64,000 nt of DNA from Armatimonadota bacterium (GCA_025059775.1 JANXCW010000003.1:175204-239203), one strand, 5' to 3'. Counted from the first letter of the stretch, positions 45,222 through 57,296 are shown. Made by a program: numbers and translations. The notes: generated by a model not told the origin, from the letters alone.

Positions 45222-46748
45222 GTGCGTCTGGTTCCCTTCGGCCGGTGCGCGGTACTGGTGGAGCTGGGAGAGGAGATCTCGCCCCGGATGCTGTCGCGGG
45301 TGCTGAGCGTGGACCGAGCCCTCCGCCAGATCCCGGGGGTGAGGGAGACCGTGCCCGCCTACGGCTCGGTCCTGGCCCTGCTGGAAGGCCCCGCGGACGT
45401 ACGGGCCGTCGAGCAAGCCCTCGCAGAGCGGTCGGGAGAACCGGAACCCCTCACCCGCAGCAGAACCCACGAGATCCCCGTCGCGTACGGGGGAGTCCAC
45501 GGGCCGGATCTCGATCGGGTTGCCGCATGGGCGGGCGTGTCCCCCGAAGAGGTGGTGGCGCTCCACTCCGGCACGGAGTACTTGGTGTACATGCTGGGGT
45601 TCGCTCCCGGGTTCCCGTACATGGCCACCGTGCCCGATCGGATTGCGGCACCCCGCCTCCCCCGACCCCGGACCGCGGTCCCCCCTGGATCCGTAGGGGT
45701 CGCAGGCCGCCTCACGGGCATCTACCCCGCGCCCACGGCGGGAGGGTGGAACCTCCTCGGGCGCACCTCCCTTTTAGTCTTCGACCCCACCCGGTCCCCT
45801 CCCGCGCTCCTAGAGGTGGGAGACCGGGTGCGATTTTTCCCGGTTCCTCCGGAGGAGTTCCAGGAGCCCCCTCCTCCCCCCGCGCCCCCGCGGGAGGGGA
45901 GGCCGGCCATCGCGGTGCTCAGGGGAGGACTGTGTACCACGGTCCAGGACCTGGGGCGCTCGGGGTACCGGCGCTACGGGGTACCACCTTCCGGTGCCAT
46001 GGATCCGGAGTCCCTGAGGCTCGCCAACGAATGTGTGGGGAACCCGCCGGAGGCCGCGGGCCTGGAATTCACCTGGCCCGCACCCGCCCTGGAGGCGCTC
46101 GTGGACCTGGTGATGGCACTGGCGGGTGCGGACTTCGCCCCGGAGTTGTCCGGAAGACCTGTCCCCCTTTACCAACCCGTGCGGTGGCGGCGGGGAGAGG
46201 TGGTCCGGTTTCGGGGCCGCCGGCACGGTATGTGGGCCTACCTCGCGGTTGGCGGTGGGATACAGGTCCCCCCGGTCCTTGAAAGCCACAGCACCCATGT
46301 CCGGGCCCGCCTGGGAGGGCTGGAAGGCAGGCCTCTCCGGACCGGGGACGTGCTCTCCGTGGGCCGTGGGATGGGAGGAGGGAGGCCTCCCTCCCCCGAG
46401 CCAAAAGCAGGCCCCATCCGGGTCCTTCCGGGTCCGCACCTCGGAGCCTTTGCGCCCGGTGCCTTCGAGCGGTTCGTGGCCTCCGCCTACATGGTGAGCG
46501 CGCAGAGCGACCGTTCCGGATACCGCCTCGAAGGCCCCCGCATTCCCCACGCAGGCTCCGGCGAGATCCTCTCCCAGGGCATGATCCCGGGCGCCGTGCA
46601 GATCCCTCCGGATGGGCAGCCCATCGTCCTGATGCGGGACGGCCCCACCACGGGCGGATACCCCGTGCTCGCGGTAATCCCGGAGGAGGAGCTGGGACGG
46701 TTCGCGCAGTACGGGCCCGGGCAAGCGGTGCGGTTTGCGGCGGGCTAG
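45222..46748 (+). CDS. pxpBC: Fused 5-oxoprolinase subunits B and C (KipI-KipA fusion)
   Basis: A 508-residue fusion. The N-terminal half is a PxpB/KipI allophanate-hydrolase subunit-1 domain (YGGVHGPDLDRVA, YMLGFAPGFPYMATV, PPGSVGVAGRLTGIYPAPT). The C-terminal half is the PxpC/KipA biotin-dependent-carboxylase-like domain (TVQDLGRSGYRRYGVPPSGA, SDRSGYRLEGP). A proline-rich linker near residue 220 joins them. With PxpA it cleaves 5-oxoproline, a damage product of glutamine that forms fast at high temperature; pxpA is not in the window. GTG 45222 comes two bases after the alr stop. Confidence 0.88.
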   Translation: MRLVPFGRCAVLVELGEEISPRMLSRVLSVDRALRQIPGVRETVPAYGSVLALLEGPADVRAVEQALAERSGEPEPLTRSRTHEIPVAYGGVHGPDLDRVAAWAGVSPEEVVALHSGTEYLVYMLGFAPGFPYMATVPDRIAAPRLPRPRTAVPPGSVGVAGRLTGIYPAPTAGGWNLLGRTSLLVFDPTRSPPALLEVGDRVRFFPVPPEEFQEPPPPPAPPREGRPAIAVLRGGLCTTVQDLGRSGYRRYGVPPSGAMDPESLRLANECVGNPPEAAGLEFTWPAPALEALVDLVMALAGADFAPELSGRPVPLYQPVRWRRGEVVRFRGRRHGMWAYLAVGGGIQVPPVLESHSTHVRARLGGLEGRPLRTGDVLSVGRGMGGGRPPSPEPKAGPIRVLPGPHLGAFAPGAFERFVASAYMVSAQSDRSGYRLEGPRIPHAGSGEILSQGMIPGAVQIPPDGQPIVLMRDGPTTGGYPVLAVIPEEELGRFAQYGPGQAVRFAAG

Positions 46749-46752
46749 AACC

Positions 46753-48243
46753 ATGGACCACCTCCACGACCTGGTGGGCCAGCGGTTCGTGGTGGACTTC
46801 GCAGGGACGGAACTAGACCCCACGGTCGAGCGCCTCGTGCGGGAGGGGCGGGTGGGTGGGGTGATCCTCTTCCCCAAGAACGTGGCCTCCCCCGAGCAGG
46901 TGAGAAGCCTGGTGGCGGACCTACAGCGGCTTGCCCGCGAGGCTTCCCTCCCGCCCCTGTGGATCACCGTGGATCAGGAGGGGGGGTGGGTGAACACCCT
47001 CCGGGACGTTCCCCTTTGTCCCTCCCCCATGGCGCTCGGCGCCTCCGGGGAGGAAGCCGATGCATACGAAGCAGGGCGCGTCACGGGAGCCGTGCTCCGG
47101 TGGCTGGGGATCAACGCCAACCATGCCCCTGTGCTGGACGTGAACACGAATCCGCAAAATCCCATCATCGGTCCCCGGTCCTTCGGGCAAGACCCCCGCA
47201 CGGTGGCACGCCTGGGGTGCGCCTACCTACGGGGTCTTCAATCGTGCGGCATCCTCGGGATCGCCAAGCATTTCCCAGGGCACGGCGACACCGCGGTGGA
47301 CTCCCACCTCGACCTCCCCGTAGTTCCCAAAAGGAGAGGGGAGCTTGAACAGGTGGATCTCCTGCCCTTCCGGGCTTCCCTGGAGGCCGGGGCAGAAGCC
47401 CTCATGACCGCCCACGTCCTCTACCCCGCCCTCGATCCGGATCTCCCCGCCACCTTCTCCAGGCGCATCCTGCGGGATCTGCTGCGGGGGGAGATGGGGT
47501 TTGAGGGCGTTGTGTTCACGGACGCCTTGGGCATGGGGGCCGTGCGCGGGCGGTGGAGCCGGGCGGAGGCGGTGGTGCAGAGCCTCCGGGCTGGTGCGGA
47601 TGTGCTCCTGAATCTGGGAAGCCCGGAGGAGCAGTGGATCGGGATCCAGGCGGCTCGGGAAGCCGTCCTGCAGGGTTGCCTCTCGTGGTCAGAGCTCCGG
47701 GAAGGTGTGCGGCGCATCGAGCGCCTCAAGCGCGGCCATGCCCTACTGCCCGCCGAGGAGGCTTCCCCGCCTCTCGCGGCGCTCGAGCAGAAGGTCCAGG
47801 AGCTCGCCCGGCGCGGGCTCACCCTGGTTCGGCAGGCCCGTATTCCCCTTCCTCCAGGCCGCACCGCGGTCCTCTGCTTGGGGCTCGAGGAAGGGAGCGT
47901 CTTCATCCGGGAGCTCCGGAGTGTCTTTCCCCAGGTGGAGGCCGTGCCCTCCTTGGAGGACTTGGCGCGGGGGGCGTGGGAGAACGTGGTGGTACTGAGT
48001 TCGGGATGGCGCAAGGGGACGCACACGGGCCTCGTGCGGGAACTCTGGGCACGCTACCGGGAGCGGCTCGTGGTGGTGGGGGCCGGGGCCCCGTACGAGC
48101 TCGCGGCCTTCCCCGAAGTCCGGAGCTACCTCGTGGCCTACGGGCCGGATCCCGCGAGCCTGAGGGCTGCGGCGCGGGCGCTTGCGGGGCACCTGAAGCC
48201 CACCGGACGGCTTCCGGTCACCATCCCCGGAGCTCTGCCGTGA
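46753..48243 (+). CDS. nagZ: GH3 beta-N-acetylhexosaminidase (NagZ-like)
   Basis: 496 residues of glycoside hydrolase family 3. It should release GlcNAc from muropeptides. The NagZ-specific catalytic loop KHFPGHGDTAVDSH gives the His-Asp dyad; the nucleophile Asp is in VVFTDALGMGAV. ITVDQEGGWVNTLRD binds substrate. An extra C-terminal domain of about 150 residues distinguishes it from the short Gram-negative enzyme. No signal peptide is visible. ATG 46753 was preferred over TTG 46735. It is followed by nagA, so recycling is likely. Confidence 0.88.
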   Translation: MDHLHDLVGQRFVVDFAGTELDPTVERLVREGRVGGVILFPKNVASPEQVRSLVADLQRLAREASLPPLWITVDQEGGWVNTLRDVPLCPSPMALGASGEEADAYEAGRVTGAVLRWLGINANHAPVLDVNTNPQNPIIGPRSFGQDPRTVARLGCAYLRGLQSCGILGIAKHFPGHGDTAVDSHLDLPVVPKRRGELEQVDLLPFRASLEAGAEALMTAHVLYPALDPDLPATFSRRILRDLLRGEMGFEGVVFTDALGMGAVRGRWSRAEAVVQSLRAGADVLLNLGSPEEQWIGIQAAREAVLQGCLSWSELREGVRRIERLKRGHALLPAEEASPPLAALEQKVQELARRGLTLVRQARIPLPPGRTAVLCLGLEEGSVFIRELRSVFPQVEAVPSLEDLARGAWENVVVLSSGWRKGTHTGLVRELWARYRERLVVVGAGAPYELAAFPEVRSYLVAYGPDPASLRAAARALAGHLKPTGRLPVTIPGALP

Positions 48244-49370
48244 TTCTGGCCGCGGGTCGCGTCCTCGGGGCCACCCGGGAGTTCGCTCCCGGCCACGTGG
48301 TGGTACGGTCCGGACGCATCGCGGCGGTGGGGGAGGGGATTCCCCGGGACGCGGACTGGGTCTTCCCCACAGGCCATCTCGTCCCCGGGTTTGTGGATCT
48401 CCAGGTGGCCGGCGGCTTCGGCGTGGATCTTCTCACCGCGGATGAAGCGCAGGTGGACGAGCTATCCCGCCGCCTGGCCACCACGGGAACCACGGGGTTC
48501 CTCGCGACCCTGGTGAGCGCCCCGGTGGATCGGTTGCGCCACGCCCTGCGGGTGCTGCGCCGCGCGCGGCCTTTGGGGGCCGCGCTTCTGGGTGTCCACC
48601 TGGAAGGCCCGGTCCTCAACCCCGCCCGCGCCGGAGCCCATGACCCCCGTCATCTGCGGGCCCCGGACGATCCGGAGGTGTGGCGGTTGATCGCGGACGC
48701 GCTCCCGGACCTGCGAATGTGCACCCTGGCCCCAGAGCTTGCGGGCGCGGAGGCCCTGATCCGGCGGCTCCGGGAGGAGGGGGTTGTGGTGGCCATCGGC
48801 CACACGGATGCCACCTATGAGGAGACCCGGCGGGCCCTGCAGCATGCCCGAATGGCCACGCACCTCTTCAACGCCATGCGGGGATTGCACCACCGGGAAC
48901 CGGGAGTCGTGGGAGCCGTCGTGGAGGATCTCCGCTGCCTGGTGGGCCTCATCCCGGATGGCGTGCACCTCCACCCCGCGGTGGTCCGGTTGGTGTACCG
49001 GCTGGTGGGACCGGACCGCGTCGTCCTCACCACGGATGCCTGTGCGGCCGCGGGCATGCCGCCGGGTACGTACACCCTCGGCGGCCGGAAGATCTCCATG
49101 GGGCCTGACGGCACCTGTCGCCTGCCGGACGGAAGACTGGCCGGAAGCAGCCTGCGGATGGACCAGGGGATCGCCAACCTCGTGCGGTGGGGGATTCCCC
49201 TCGCGGACGCGGTACGCGGCGCCTCCACCACCCCTGCCCGACTCCTGGGCCTTACGGATCGGGGGATCCTCCTCCCGGGGATGCGGGCGGACCTGTGCGT
49301 CCTAGACGAGGAATTCCGGGCGGTCTTTACCCTGGTAGCGGGGGAGATCGCCTTTCCTGCCGGGGCGTGA
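48240..49370 (+). CDS. nagA: N-acetylglucosamine-6-phosphate deacetylase
   Basis: 376 residues of the amidohydrolase superfamily. It removes acetate from GlcNAc-6-P to give GlcN6P, the same metabolite made by GlmS and sensed by the ribozyme at 38.6 kb. Seen: LVPGFVDLQVAGGFG, LGVHLEGPVLNPARAGAH with the metal Glu, AIGHTDATYEE, THLFNAMRGLHHREPGVVGA and the catalytic Asp of LTTDACAAAGMPPG. GTG 48240 overlaps the nagZ stop. Confidence 0.92.
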   Translation: MILAAGRVLGATREFAPGHVVVRSGRIAAVGEGIPRDADWVFPTGHLVPGFVDLQVAGGFGVDLLTADEAQVDELSRRLATTGTTGFLATLVSAPVDRLRHALRVLRRARPLGAALLGVHLEGPVLNPARAGAHDPRHLRAPDDPEVWRLIADALPDLRMCTLAPELAGAEALIRRLREEGVVVAIGHTDATYEETRRALQHARMATHLFNAMRGLHHREPGVVGAVVEDLRCLVGLIPDGVHLHPAVVRLVYRLVGPDRVVLTTDACAAAGMPPGTYTLGGRKISMGPDGTCRLPDGRLAGSSLRMDQGIANLVRWGIPLADAVRGASTTPARLLGLTDRGILLPGMRADLCVLDEEFRAVFTLVAGEIAFPAGA

Positions 49371-49464
49371 GAGGGCCATGTGGCGGCACCTCCGCCCCCT
49401 TACCGGGTTCAACAAGGCCGCTTTTCGGGGGCCCCGGAGTAGGGTACCGTTAGGGCAGGGGGTC

Positions 49465-50778
49465 ATGGTGCAGCGGATCAGGTGGCTTTTTCCCCTGGTT
49501 GTCCTGATGGCGTGGGGGCTGCTTTGGGCAGCCGCGCCACGGCCCCGGGTGTACGTGCTGCGGGTGGAGGGCATCATCTCCCCGGCCACCGCCATCTACA
49601 TCCAGCGGGGCATCCGGGAGGCAGAGCGGGCGGGCGCGGAGGCCTTGGTGGTGGAGCTGGATACGCCCGGAGGTCTCATGACCTCCATGGATCAGATCAC
49701 GAAGGCTATCCTGGCCTCCCCGGTTCCCGTCATCGTATACGTCTCCCCTCCGGGTGCCCGGGCCGGCAGCGCGGGCGTGTTCATCCTCTATGCGGCTCAC
49801 GTGGCCGCCATGGCGCCCACCACCAACGTGGGGGCCGCCACCCCTGTGTTCGCGGGCGGCGGAGATCAACAGGAGACCGAAAACCAGCGGGCCCTGCAAC
49901 GCAAGGTCACGGAGGATGCGGTGGCCCGCATCCGCACCCTGGCCCACCGGCGGGGCCGGAACGCGGAGTGGGGAGAGCGGGCCGTGCGGGAGGCGGCCAG
50001 CATCCCCGCGGAGGAGGCGGTGCGGTTGCGGGTGGCGGATCTCCTGGCCCGGGACGTGCGGGATCTGCTGAATCGGGTGGACGGTCGGTGGGTGGAGGTG
50101 CGGGGGGAGCGGATCGCCCTCACCACCCGGGGCGCGGAGCTGGTAGCTCTGGGGATGGATCTCCGGGAGCGGATGCTGGATCTCCTGGCGGATCCCAACA
50201 TCGGCCTCATCCTGCTCACCATCGGGGTCTACGGGATCATCTTCGAGCTCAACAACCCTGGGGCCATCCTCCCCGGTATCGTGGGCGCCATCGCCCTCGT
50301 GCTGGGGTTGACCTCCCTCGCCATCCTCCAGGTGAACTACGCGGGACTGGCCCTCATCGGGCTCGCGGTGCTCCTGTTCCTCGCGGACCTGTTCATCCCC
50401 GGCCACGGCATCCTCTCCGTGGGCGGGGTGATCTCCTTCATCCTCGGGGCCATCCTCCTCACCAGCAACCAGGAGCCGTACCTGCGCATGAGCATCGAGC
50501 TCGCGGTGGCCATCGCCCTGGTGAGCGCCGCCTTCTTCCTGTTCGCGGTCGGTGCGGGCCTGCGGGCCCAGCGCCGCCGGCCCACCACGGGGAGGGAGGC
50601 CCTGTTGGGGGCCGTAGGGGAGGCCCGATCGGAGCTGACGCCGCAGGGCGTGGTGTTCGTACAGGGGGAGCTGTGGACCGCGGAGTCCGTGGACGGCCGG
50701 ATCCCGGAGGGAAGCCGGGTCCGCGTGGTGGAGGTGGAGGGGTTGCGACTCAAAGTCCGGAAGGAGGGAACCGCATGA
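49465..50778 (+). CDS. NfeD-family membrane-bound serine protease
   Basis: 437 residues. A signal-anchor starts the protein, followed by a ClpP-class serine protease domain ([14 protein letters not shown]; the nucleophile Ser in [13 protein letters not shown]), then about five membrane helices and a C-terminal NfeD OB-fold (residues about 365-437). This is the long NfeD1b form that cleaves stomatin-like partners; the slipin gene follows with an overlapping ATG. Start ATG 49465 gives a clean signal sequence; the open frame extends 29 codons further. Bases 49371-49464 hold no recognised element. Confidence 0.92.
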   Translation: MVQRIRWLFPLVVLMAWGLLWAAAPRPRVYVLRVEGIISPATAIYIQRGIREAERAGAEALVVELDTPGGLMTSMDQITKAILASPVPVIVYVSPPGARAGSAGVFILYAAHVAAMAPTTNVGAATPVFAGGGDQQETENQRALQRKVTEDAVARIRTLAHRRGRNAEWGERAVREAASIPAEEAVRLRVADLLARDVRDLLNRVDGRWVEVRGERIALTTRGAELVALGMDLRERMLDLLADPNIGLILLTIGVYGIIFELNNPGAILPGIVGAIALVLGLTSLAILQVNYAGLALIGLAVLLFLADLFIPGHGILSVGGVISFILGAILLTSNQEPYLRMSIELAVAIALVSAAFFLFAVGAGLRAQRRRPTTGREALLGAVGEARSELTPQGVVFVQGELWTAESVDGRIPEGSRVRVVEVEGLRLKVRKEGTA

Positions 50779-51527
50779 CGGCGCTCATCGCCCTGGCCAT
50801 CTTCCTCCTCCTGGTTCTGCCGAGCATGGTGCGGATCGTGCGGGAGTACGAGCGGGGTGTGGTCTTCCGTCTCGGCCGGCTGGTGGGCGCAAGGGGCCCC
50901 GGCTTGATCCTCCTCATCCCCTTCATCGACCGCATGGTGAAGGTGGACCTCCGGGTGGTCACCATGGACGTGCCGCGCCAGGAGATGATGACCCGCGATA
51001 ACGTCCCCGTCACCGTGGACGCGGTGGTGTACTTCCGGGTGGTGAATCCGGAGGACGCCATCGTGAAGGTGGAGGACTTCGTGCGGGCCACAGCCCTGTA
51101 TGCCCAGACCACCCTGCGCAGCGTGGTGGGCCAACACGAGCTCGATGACCTCCTCTCCCGGAGGGATCAGGTGAACGCGCAGCTGCAGCGCATCATCGAT
51201 GAGGCCACAGAACCCTGGGGAATCAAGGTGACCGCGGTGGAGGTGCGGGACGTGGTGCTGCCGGAGGGCATGAAGCGGGCCATGGCCCGGCAGGCGGAGA
51301 CGGAGCGGGAACGGCGGGCCAAGATCATCAACGCGGAAGGCGAATACCAGGCCGCGGAGCGTCTGGTGGAGGCTGCCCGGAAGATGGCGGAGCAGCCCAT
51401 CGCACTCCAGCTCCGCTACCTCCAGACCCTGGCGGAGATCGCCAGCGAGCAGAACAGCACCACCATCTTCCCGTTGCCCATTGACCTCGTGCGGCCGTTC
51501 CTGGGTCGCGACGCCCGGGGAGGGTAA
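50775..51527 (+). CDS. Slipin (SPFH/stomatin-like membrane protein)
   Basis: 250 residues: one N-terminal membrane hairpin, then an SPFH/band-7 domain ([50 protein letters not shown]) and a coiled-coil region ([20 protein letters not shown]). Paired with the NfeD protease in many bacteria and archaea for membrane quality control. ATG overlaps the nfeD stop. Confidence 0.92.
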   Translation: MTALIALAIFLLLVLPSMVRIVREYERGVVFRLGRLVGARGPGLILLIPFIDRMVKVDLRVVTMDVPRQEMMTRDNVPVTVDAVVYFRVVNPEDAIVKVEDFVRATALYAQTTLRSVVGQHELDDLLSRRDQVNAQLQRIIDEATEPWGIKVTAVEVRDVVLPEGMKRAMARQAETERERRAKIINAEGEYQAAERLVEAARKMAEQPIALQLRYLQTLAEIASEQNSTTIFPLPIDLVRPFLGRDARGG

Positions 51528-51529
51528 CC

Positions 51530-52000
51530 ATGCAGCGGACGACCCGCAGCGCGGAGGAAACCCGGCAGCTGGGCCGCCGACTGGGCGCGGCGCTGCGACC
51601 GGGAGATGTGGTGGCCCTGGTGGGCGAGCTGGGCTCCGGCAAGACCACCCTGGTGCAGGGTGTGGCCCAGGCCCTGGAGGCCCGGGGTCGGGTGGCGAGC
51701 CCTTCCTTCCTCATCGTGCACGAGTACCGGGGCCGACTCCCCATCTACCACGTGGACCTGTTCCGGCTGCGCCCGGAGGAACTGGAGCCCCTTGGACTGG
51801 AGGAGCTGTTCGACGAGGGCGGAGTGGTGCTCGTGGAGTGGGCGGAGCGAGCAGAACACCTCCTCCCGCCGGATGCCCTGTGGATCCGCCTGGAGATCGC
51901 GGACGAGTCCACCCGGATCGTCCACCTCGAGCCCCGGGGCGTGCGCAGCCGCCGACTCGCGGAGGCCATGGTGGAAGCCACCTCCTCCACGAAGGGCTGA
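51530..52000 (+). CDS. tsaE: tRNA threonylcarbamoyladenosine biosynthesis ATPase
   Basis: 156 residues. TsaE is the ATPase that cycles the TsaBD complex in t6A37 synthesis. Walker A is GELGSGKTTLVQG. SPSFLIVHEYRG, IYHVDLFRL and VLVEWAERAE are family hallmarks. It begins two bases after the slipin gene and heads the conserved tsaE-tsaB-rimI-tsaD cluster. Confidence 0.95.
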   Translation: MQRTTRSAEETRQLGRRLGAALRPGDVVALVGELGSGKTTLVQGVAQALEARGRVASPSFLIVHEYRGRLPIYHVDLFRLRPEELEPLGLEELFDEGGVVLVEWAERAEHLLPPDALWIRLEIADESTRIVHLEPRGVRSRRLAEAMVEATSSTKG

Positions 52001-52002
52001 CC

Positions 52003-52716
52003 GTGCTGGTGCTCGGGATCGAGACCGCCACCGAGACCGTCAGCGTAGCCCTGGTGGACGAGACCGGACTGCGGGCAGAACGCACGCGACGGGCCTGGCG
52101 GCGGGCCCTGGAATGGCTGGTGCCCGCTATCCAGGGGATGCTGCGTGATGCCGATCTCGCCCCGGAGGACGTAAGGGGCGTGGCGGTCTCCACGGGCCCT
52201 GGGTCCTTTACGGGCCTGCGAGTAGGGATCGCCACCGCGGTGGGATGGGCCCACGCCCGGGGGGTTCCCGCCTGCGGGGTCTCCACCCTGCACGCCCTGG
52301 CCGTGGGATGCTCACCAGCTCCCTTCGTGGTCCCCGTGCTGGATGCCAGGCGCGGGGAGATCTCCGCGGCGCTGTTCGTCCGGGAAGGGGAGAGCTACCG
52401 CGTCCTTATGGAGGAGCTCACGGCGACACCGGAAATCGTCCTCGGCCGGCTGCGGGAGTTCGGCGTGGAAGAGCTCACCTTCGTGGGAGACGGACTCCAC
52501 CGTTACGGGCACCTTCTGCGGCAGGCCTTTCCCCGGGCGCACACGGCGCCCCGGGCCCTGTGGGGCCCGCGGGCGGCCGCCGTGGCCGAGCTGGGTCGGG
52601 AGCGGCTGCTGCGGACGGGGGGCGAACCGCTGCAGGCCATCCAGCCCCGGTATGGCCGGGCCGGCTCCTTCCGACCTCCCGTGTGGCTGGTGGCGCCGCG
52701 CGGAGCTGGGGAATGA
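52003..52716 (+). CDS. tsaB: tRNA threonylcarbamoyladenosine biosynthesis protein TsaB
   Basis: 237 residues from GTG 52003, two bases after the tsaE stop. A degenerate ASKHA-fold paralogue of TsaD that scaffolds the complex. LGIETATETVSVALVD at the start, STGPGSFTGLRVGIATA and VPVLDARRGEISAA are typical. It overlaps rimI by 4 bases. Confidence 0.93.
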   Translation: MLVLGIETATETVSVALVDETGLRAERTRRAWRRALEWLVPAIQGMLRDADLAPEDVRGVAVSTGPGSFTGLRVGIATAVGWAHARGVPACGVSTLHALAVGCSPAPFVVPVLDARRGEISAALFVREGESYRVLMEELTATPEIVLGRLREFGVEELTFVGDGLHRYGHLLRQAFPRAHTAPRALWGPRAAAVAELGRERLLRTGGEPLQAIQPRYGRAGSFRPPVWLVAPRGAGE

Positions 52717-53236
52717 AGACCCTTCTGCCCGTACGGATCGAGCGCATGCGGGAGCAGGACATCCCGAGGATCCTGCAGATCGAGCGGGCTTCCTTTCCTA
52801 CCCCGTGGCCTCCGAATGCGTACCGCCGGGAGATCCGGGAGAACCGCACCGCGTACTACATCGTGGCCCGGGTAGGGGAGGAGGTGGTGGGCTATGCGGG
52901 GATGTGGATCATCCTGGAGGAGGCCCACATCACCACCATCGCCGTGGATCCCGCCTGGCGCGGCCGGAAGATCGGGGAGCGGCTGCTGGTGGCCCTCATC
53001 GAGGAGGCCCGCAACCGGGGGGCCAGGTGGGTCACCCTGGAGGTCCGGAAGTCCAACCGCATCGCCCAGAACCTGTACCGGAAGTACGGGTTCCGGGAGG
53101 TCCACGTACGGAAGGGCTACTACACGGACAACGGCGAGGACGCCCTCATCATGTGGACCGGCAACATCCTAGAAGAGCCCTTCCGCTCCCGGCTAGAGGC
53201 CCTCAAAGCCCGGCTCGCGCAACAGATCCCTGAACC

Positions 53237-53240
<4 letters not shown>
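52713..53240 (+). CDS. rimI: Ribosomal protein alanine N-acetyltransferase (RimI-like)
   Basis: 175 residues of the GNAT fold. The acetyl-CoA loop is VDPAWRGRKIGERLL; WVTLEVRKSNRIAQNLYRKYGF, in its VRKSNRIAQNLY part, and the C-terminal GEDALIMW motif are typical of RimI. It acetylates N-termini of ribosomal proteins such as S18. Its place between tsaB and tsaD is conserved in Gram-positives. Confidence 0.92.
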
Positions 53241-54246
<1,006 letters not shown>

Positions 54247-54250
<4 letters not shown>

Positions 54251-54275
54251 AACCGGGACCCGAAGCGGGTAGTAT
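54247..54275 (+). promoter_or_regulatory. groESL promoter
   Basis: TTGAAA (54247-54252), a 17-base spacer and TAGTAT (54270-54275). Transcription would start about 54282, just before the CIRCE operator, the standard arrangement for HrcA-controlled groESL. Confidence 0.8.
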
Positions 54276-54286
54276 GGGTACCGGAC

Positions 54287-54313
54287 TTAGCACTCGAGGC
54301 TCTCGAGTGCTAA
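54287..54313 (+). promoter_or_regulatory. CIRCE element (HrcA operator)
   Basis: TTAGCACTC (54287-54295), nine bases, GAGTGCTAA (54305-54313): a perfect match to the CIRCE consensus. HrcA bound here represses groESL until heat shock. hrcA itself is not in the window. Confidence 0.97.
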
Positions 54314-54355
54314 CACCCCGATGGATTCCCAAAACCAGGAAAGGAGGGATGCGCC

Positions 54356-54667
54356 GTGAGGCTGAAGCCCCTGGGAGATCGGGTGGTGGTGAAGCCTCTG
54401 GAGGAGGAGGAGCGCACCAAGGGCGGCATCGTGCTGCCCGACGTGGCCAAGGAGAAGCCCCAGCACGGGGAGGTGGTGGCCGTGGGTCCCGGGGCCCTCA
54501 CCGAGGACGGCAAGCGCCTTCCGATGGACGTGAAGGTGGGGGACCGAGTGCTCTTCGCGAAGTACGCGGGCACGGAAGTGAAGATCGAGGAGGAGGAGTA
54601 CCTGATCCTCCGTCAGAGCGACATCCTGGCCATCGTCGAGCGCGAGCCGGCGGCGGCCAAGGCGTAG
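54356..54667 (+). CDS. groES: Co-chaperonin GroES
   Basis: 103 residues from GTG 54356, behind [31 protein letters not shown], the mobile loop [16 protein letters not shown] and the roof [19 protein letters not shown] fit GroES; the C-terminus has a short extra tail (EREPAAAKA). It caps the GroEL ring. CIRCE/HrcA-regulated with groEL. Confidence 0.97.
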   Translation: MRLKPLGDRVVVKPLEEEERTKGGIVLPDVAKEKPQHGEVVAVGPGALTEDGKRLPMDVKVGDRVLFAKYAGTEVKIEEEEYLILRQSDILAIVEREPAAAKA

Positions 54668-54675
54668 GGAGGTGA

Positions 54676-56286
<1,611 letters not shown>

Positions 56287-56310
56287 TCCGGCTCCGTGTC
56301 CGTGGGTCAA

Positions 56311-56344
56311 GGAGGGGGCGGGAAGATCCCGCCCCCTCCTTTTT
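56311..56344 (+). terminator. Intrinsic terminator after groEL
   Basis: GGAGGGGGCGGGA pairs along 13 bases with TCCCGCCCCCTCC around the loop AGA, followed by TTTTT. It closes the groESL operon. Confidence 0.9.
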
Positions 56345-56404
56345 GCGATTGAAGCCCATGGAGGTGTCTAACAAGCCGGAAAGTTGGGCATTGTATGGGT
56401 AGGG

Positions 56405-56809
56405 ATGGAGGACGACCGCGGTATGACGAGAGGGCAAGGGCGGGCAAACCTGCTCCCAGATCCCTTTGCGGCGGTGGCCCTCCTGCTGCTTCTTGCGACC
56501 CTGGTGCTCCTGGGGATCCCGGAGTACTACACGGCCCGCCGCCGGGCCACCTACGGGGAGGCGGAGCAGGGGCTTGAACGGATGCGCCGGGTCGCCTGGG
56601 CCCACTACCTCCACCGGGGGACCTTCGACGGCCTCGTGCCCGCCACCCCTCCGCCCACCCGCCACTGGATCTTCAGCTACGGGGTGTGCCGGGACGGGGT
56701 GTGCCTGCTGCGGGCCCGGGGAAGGGAGGGAACCCCGGTGAGCGGGGCCACCGTGGTGGTGACCCTGCGGGCGAACGGAAGCACGGAGGTGGCCTCCTAC
56801 GGGTTCTAG
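56405..56809 (+). CDS. Pilin-like protein lacking a prepilin peptidase site
   Basis: About 134 residues. The body resembles the two type IV pilins that follow: a hydrophobic helix then EYYTARRRATYGEAEQGLER and a C-terminal domain with two cysteines (GVCRDGVC) ending in YGF. The N-terminus, however, has NLLPDPFAAVALLL where a prepilin would have GFTLxE, so it should not be processed by the prepilin peptidase. It could be a degenerate copy, or a membrane-anchored minor component. The start (ATG 56405) is a choice; ATG 56423 is possible. Confidence 0.65.
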   Translation: MEDDRGMTRGQGRANLLPDPFAAVALLLLLATLVLLGIPEYYTARRRATYGEAEQGLERMRRVAWAHYLHRGTFDGLVPATPPPTRHWIFSYGVCRDGVCLLRARGREGTPVSGATVVVTLRANGSTEVASYGF

Positions 56810-56810
56810 G

Positions 56811-56826
56811 TGGCACGGAGGTTGCT
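56811..56826 (+). promoter_or_regulatory. Sigma-54 (RpoN) type promoter, copy 1
   Basis: TGGCACG-GAGG-TTGCT: exact -24/-12 consensus with 10 bases between the GG and GC pairs. Expected start about 56837, just before the ATG of the pilin gene at 56842. Part of a 20-bp sequence repeated at 57295 with one mismatch. Confidence 0.7.
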
Positions 56827-56841
56827 CTTGTGCAGGGCAGG

Positions 56842-57216
56842 ATGGTGCGGCGAGAGGAGGGGTTCACGCTCGTGGAGCTGGTGATGGTGGTGGCCATCCT
56901 GGGGATCCTCCTGGCCCTGGCTCTGCCGAGCTACTACAACGCGCGGCGCAAGGCGTACTTCGCGGAGGCCGGGGAGAAGCTGCAGGAGATGCGCGAGGCC
57001 GCCTGGGCCCACTACCTCGCCCGGCAGACCTTCGACGGTTTTCCTGCTGACCCAGCCTCCCCCACCTCCTCCTGGACCTTTCTGTACGGGACCTGCGCGG
57101 CGGTGAAGTGCACCCTGCTCGCCAAGGGGAACCCGGGGACCCCCGTGGAGGGCGCCAGGGTGGTGGTGGTGCTCAGCGGGGACGGCACCAGCCAGGTCGC
57201 CTGGGAAGGGTTCTGA
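56842..57216 (+). CDS. Type IV pilin-like protein
   Basis: 124 residues. A short basic leader (MVRREEG) precedes the prepilin cleavage site; the mature protein begins FTLVELVMVVAILGILL with the conserved Glu5 and the long hydrophobic helix, then PSYYNARRKAYFAEA. The C-terminal domain has a cysteine pair (GTCAAVKC), probably a disulfide, and ends WEGF. ATG 56842 fits a normal leader; GTG 56830 with GGAGG upstream would add four residues. A sigma-54-type promoter stands directly in front. Confidence 0.85.
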   Translation: MVRREEGFTLVELVMVVAILGILLALALPSYYNARRKAYFAEAGEKLQEMREAAWAHYLARQTFDGFPADPASPTSSWTFLYGTCAAVKCTLLAKGNPGTPVEGARVVVVLSGDGTSQVAWEGF

Positions 57217-57296
57217 GGGGCCTCCTCAGGGGAGGCGCCTGAACCGGGCGGAGGCGGGCAATCGAAGGTCAGCAGGCGTTCTGGGAAAGGAGGTGG

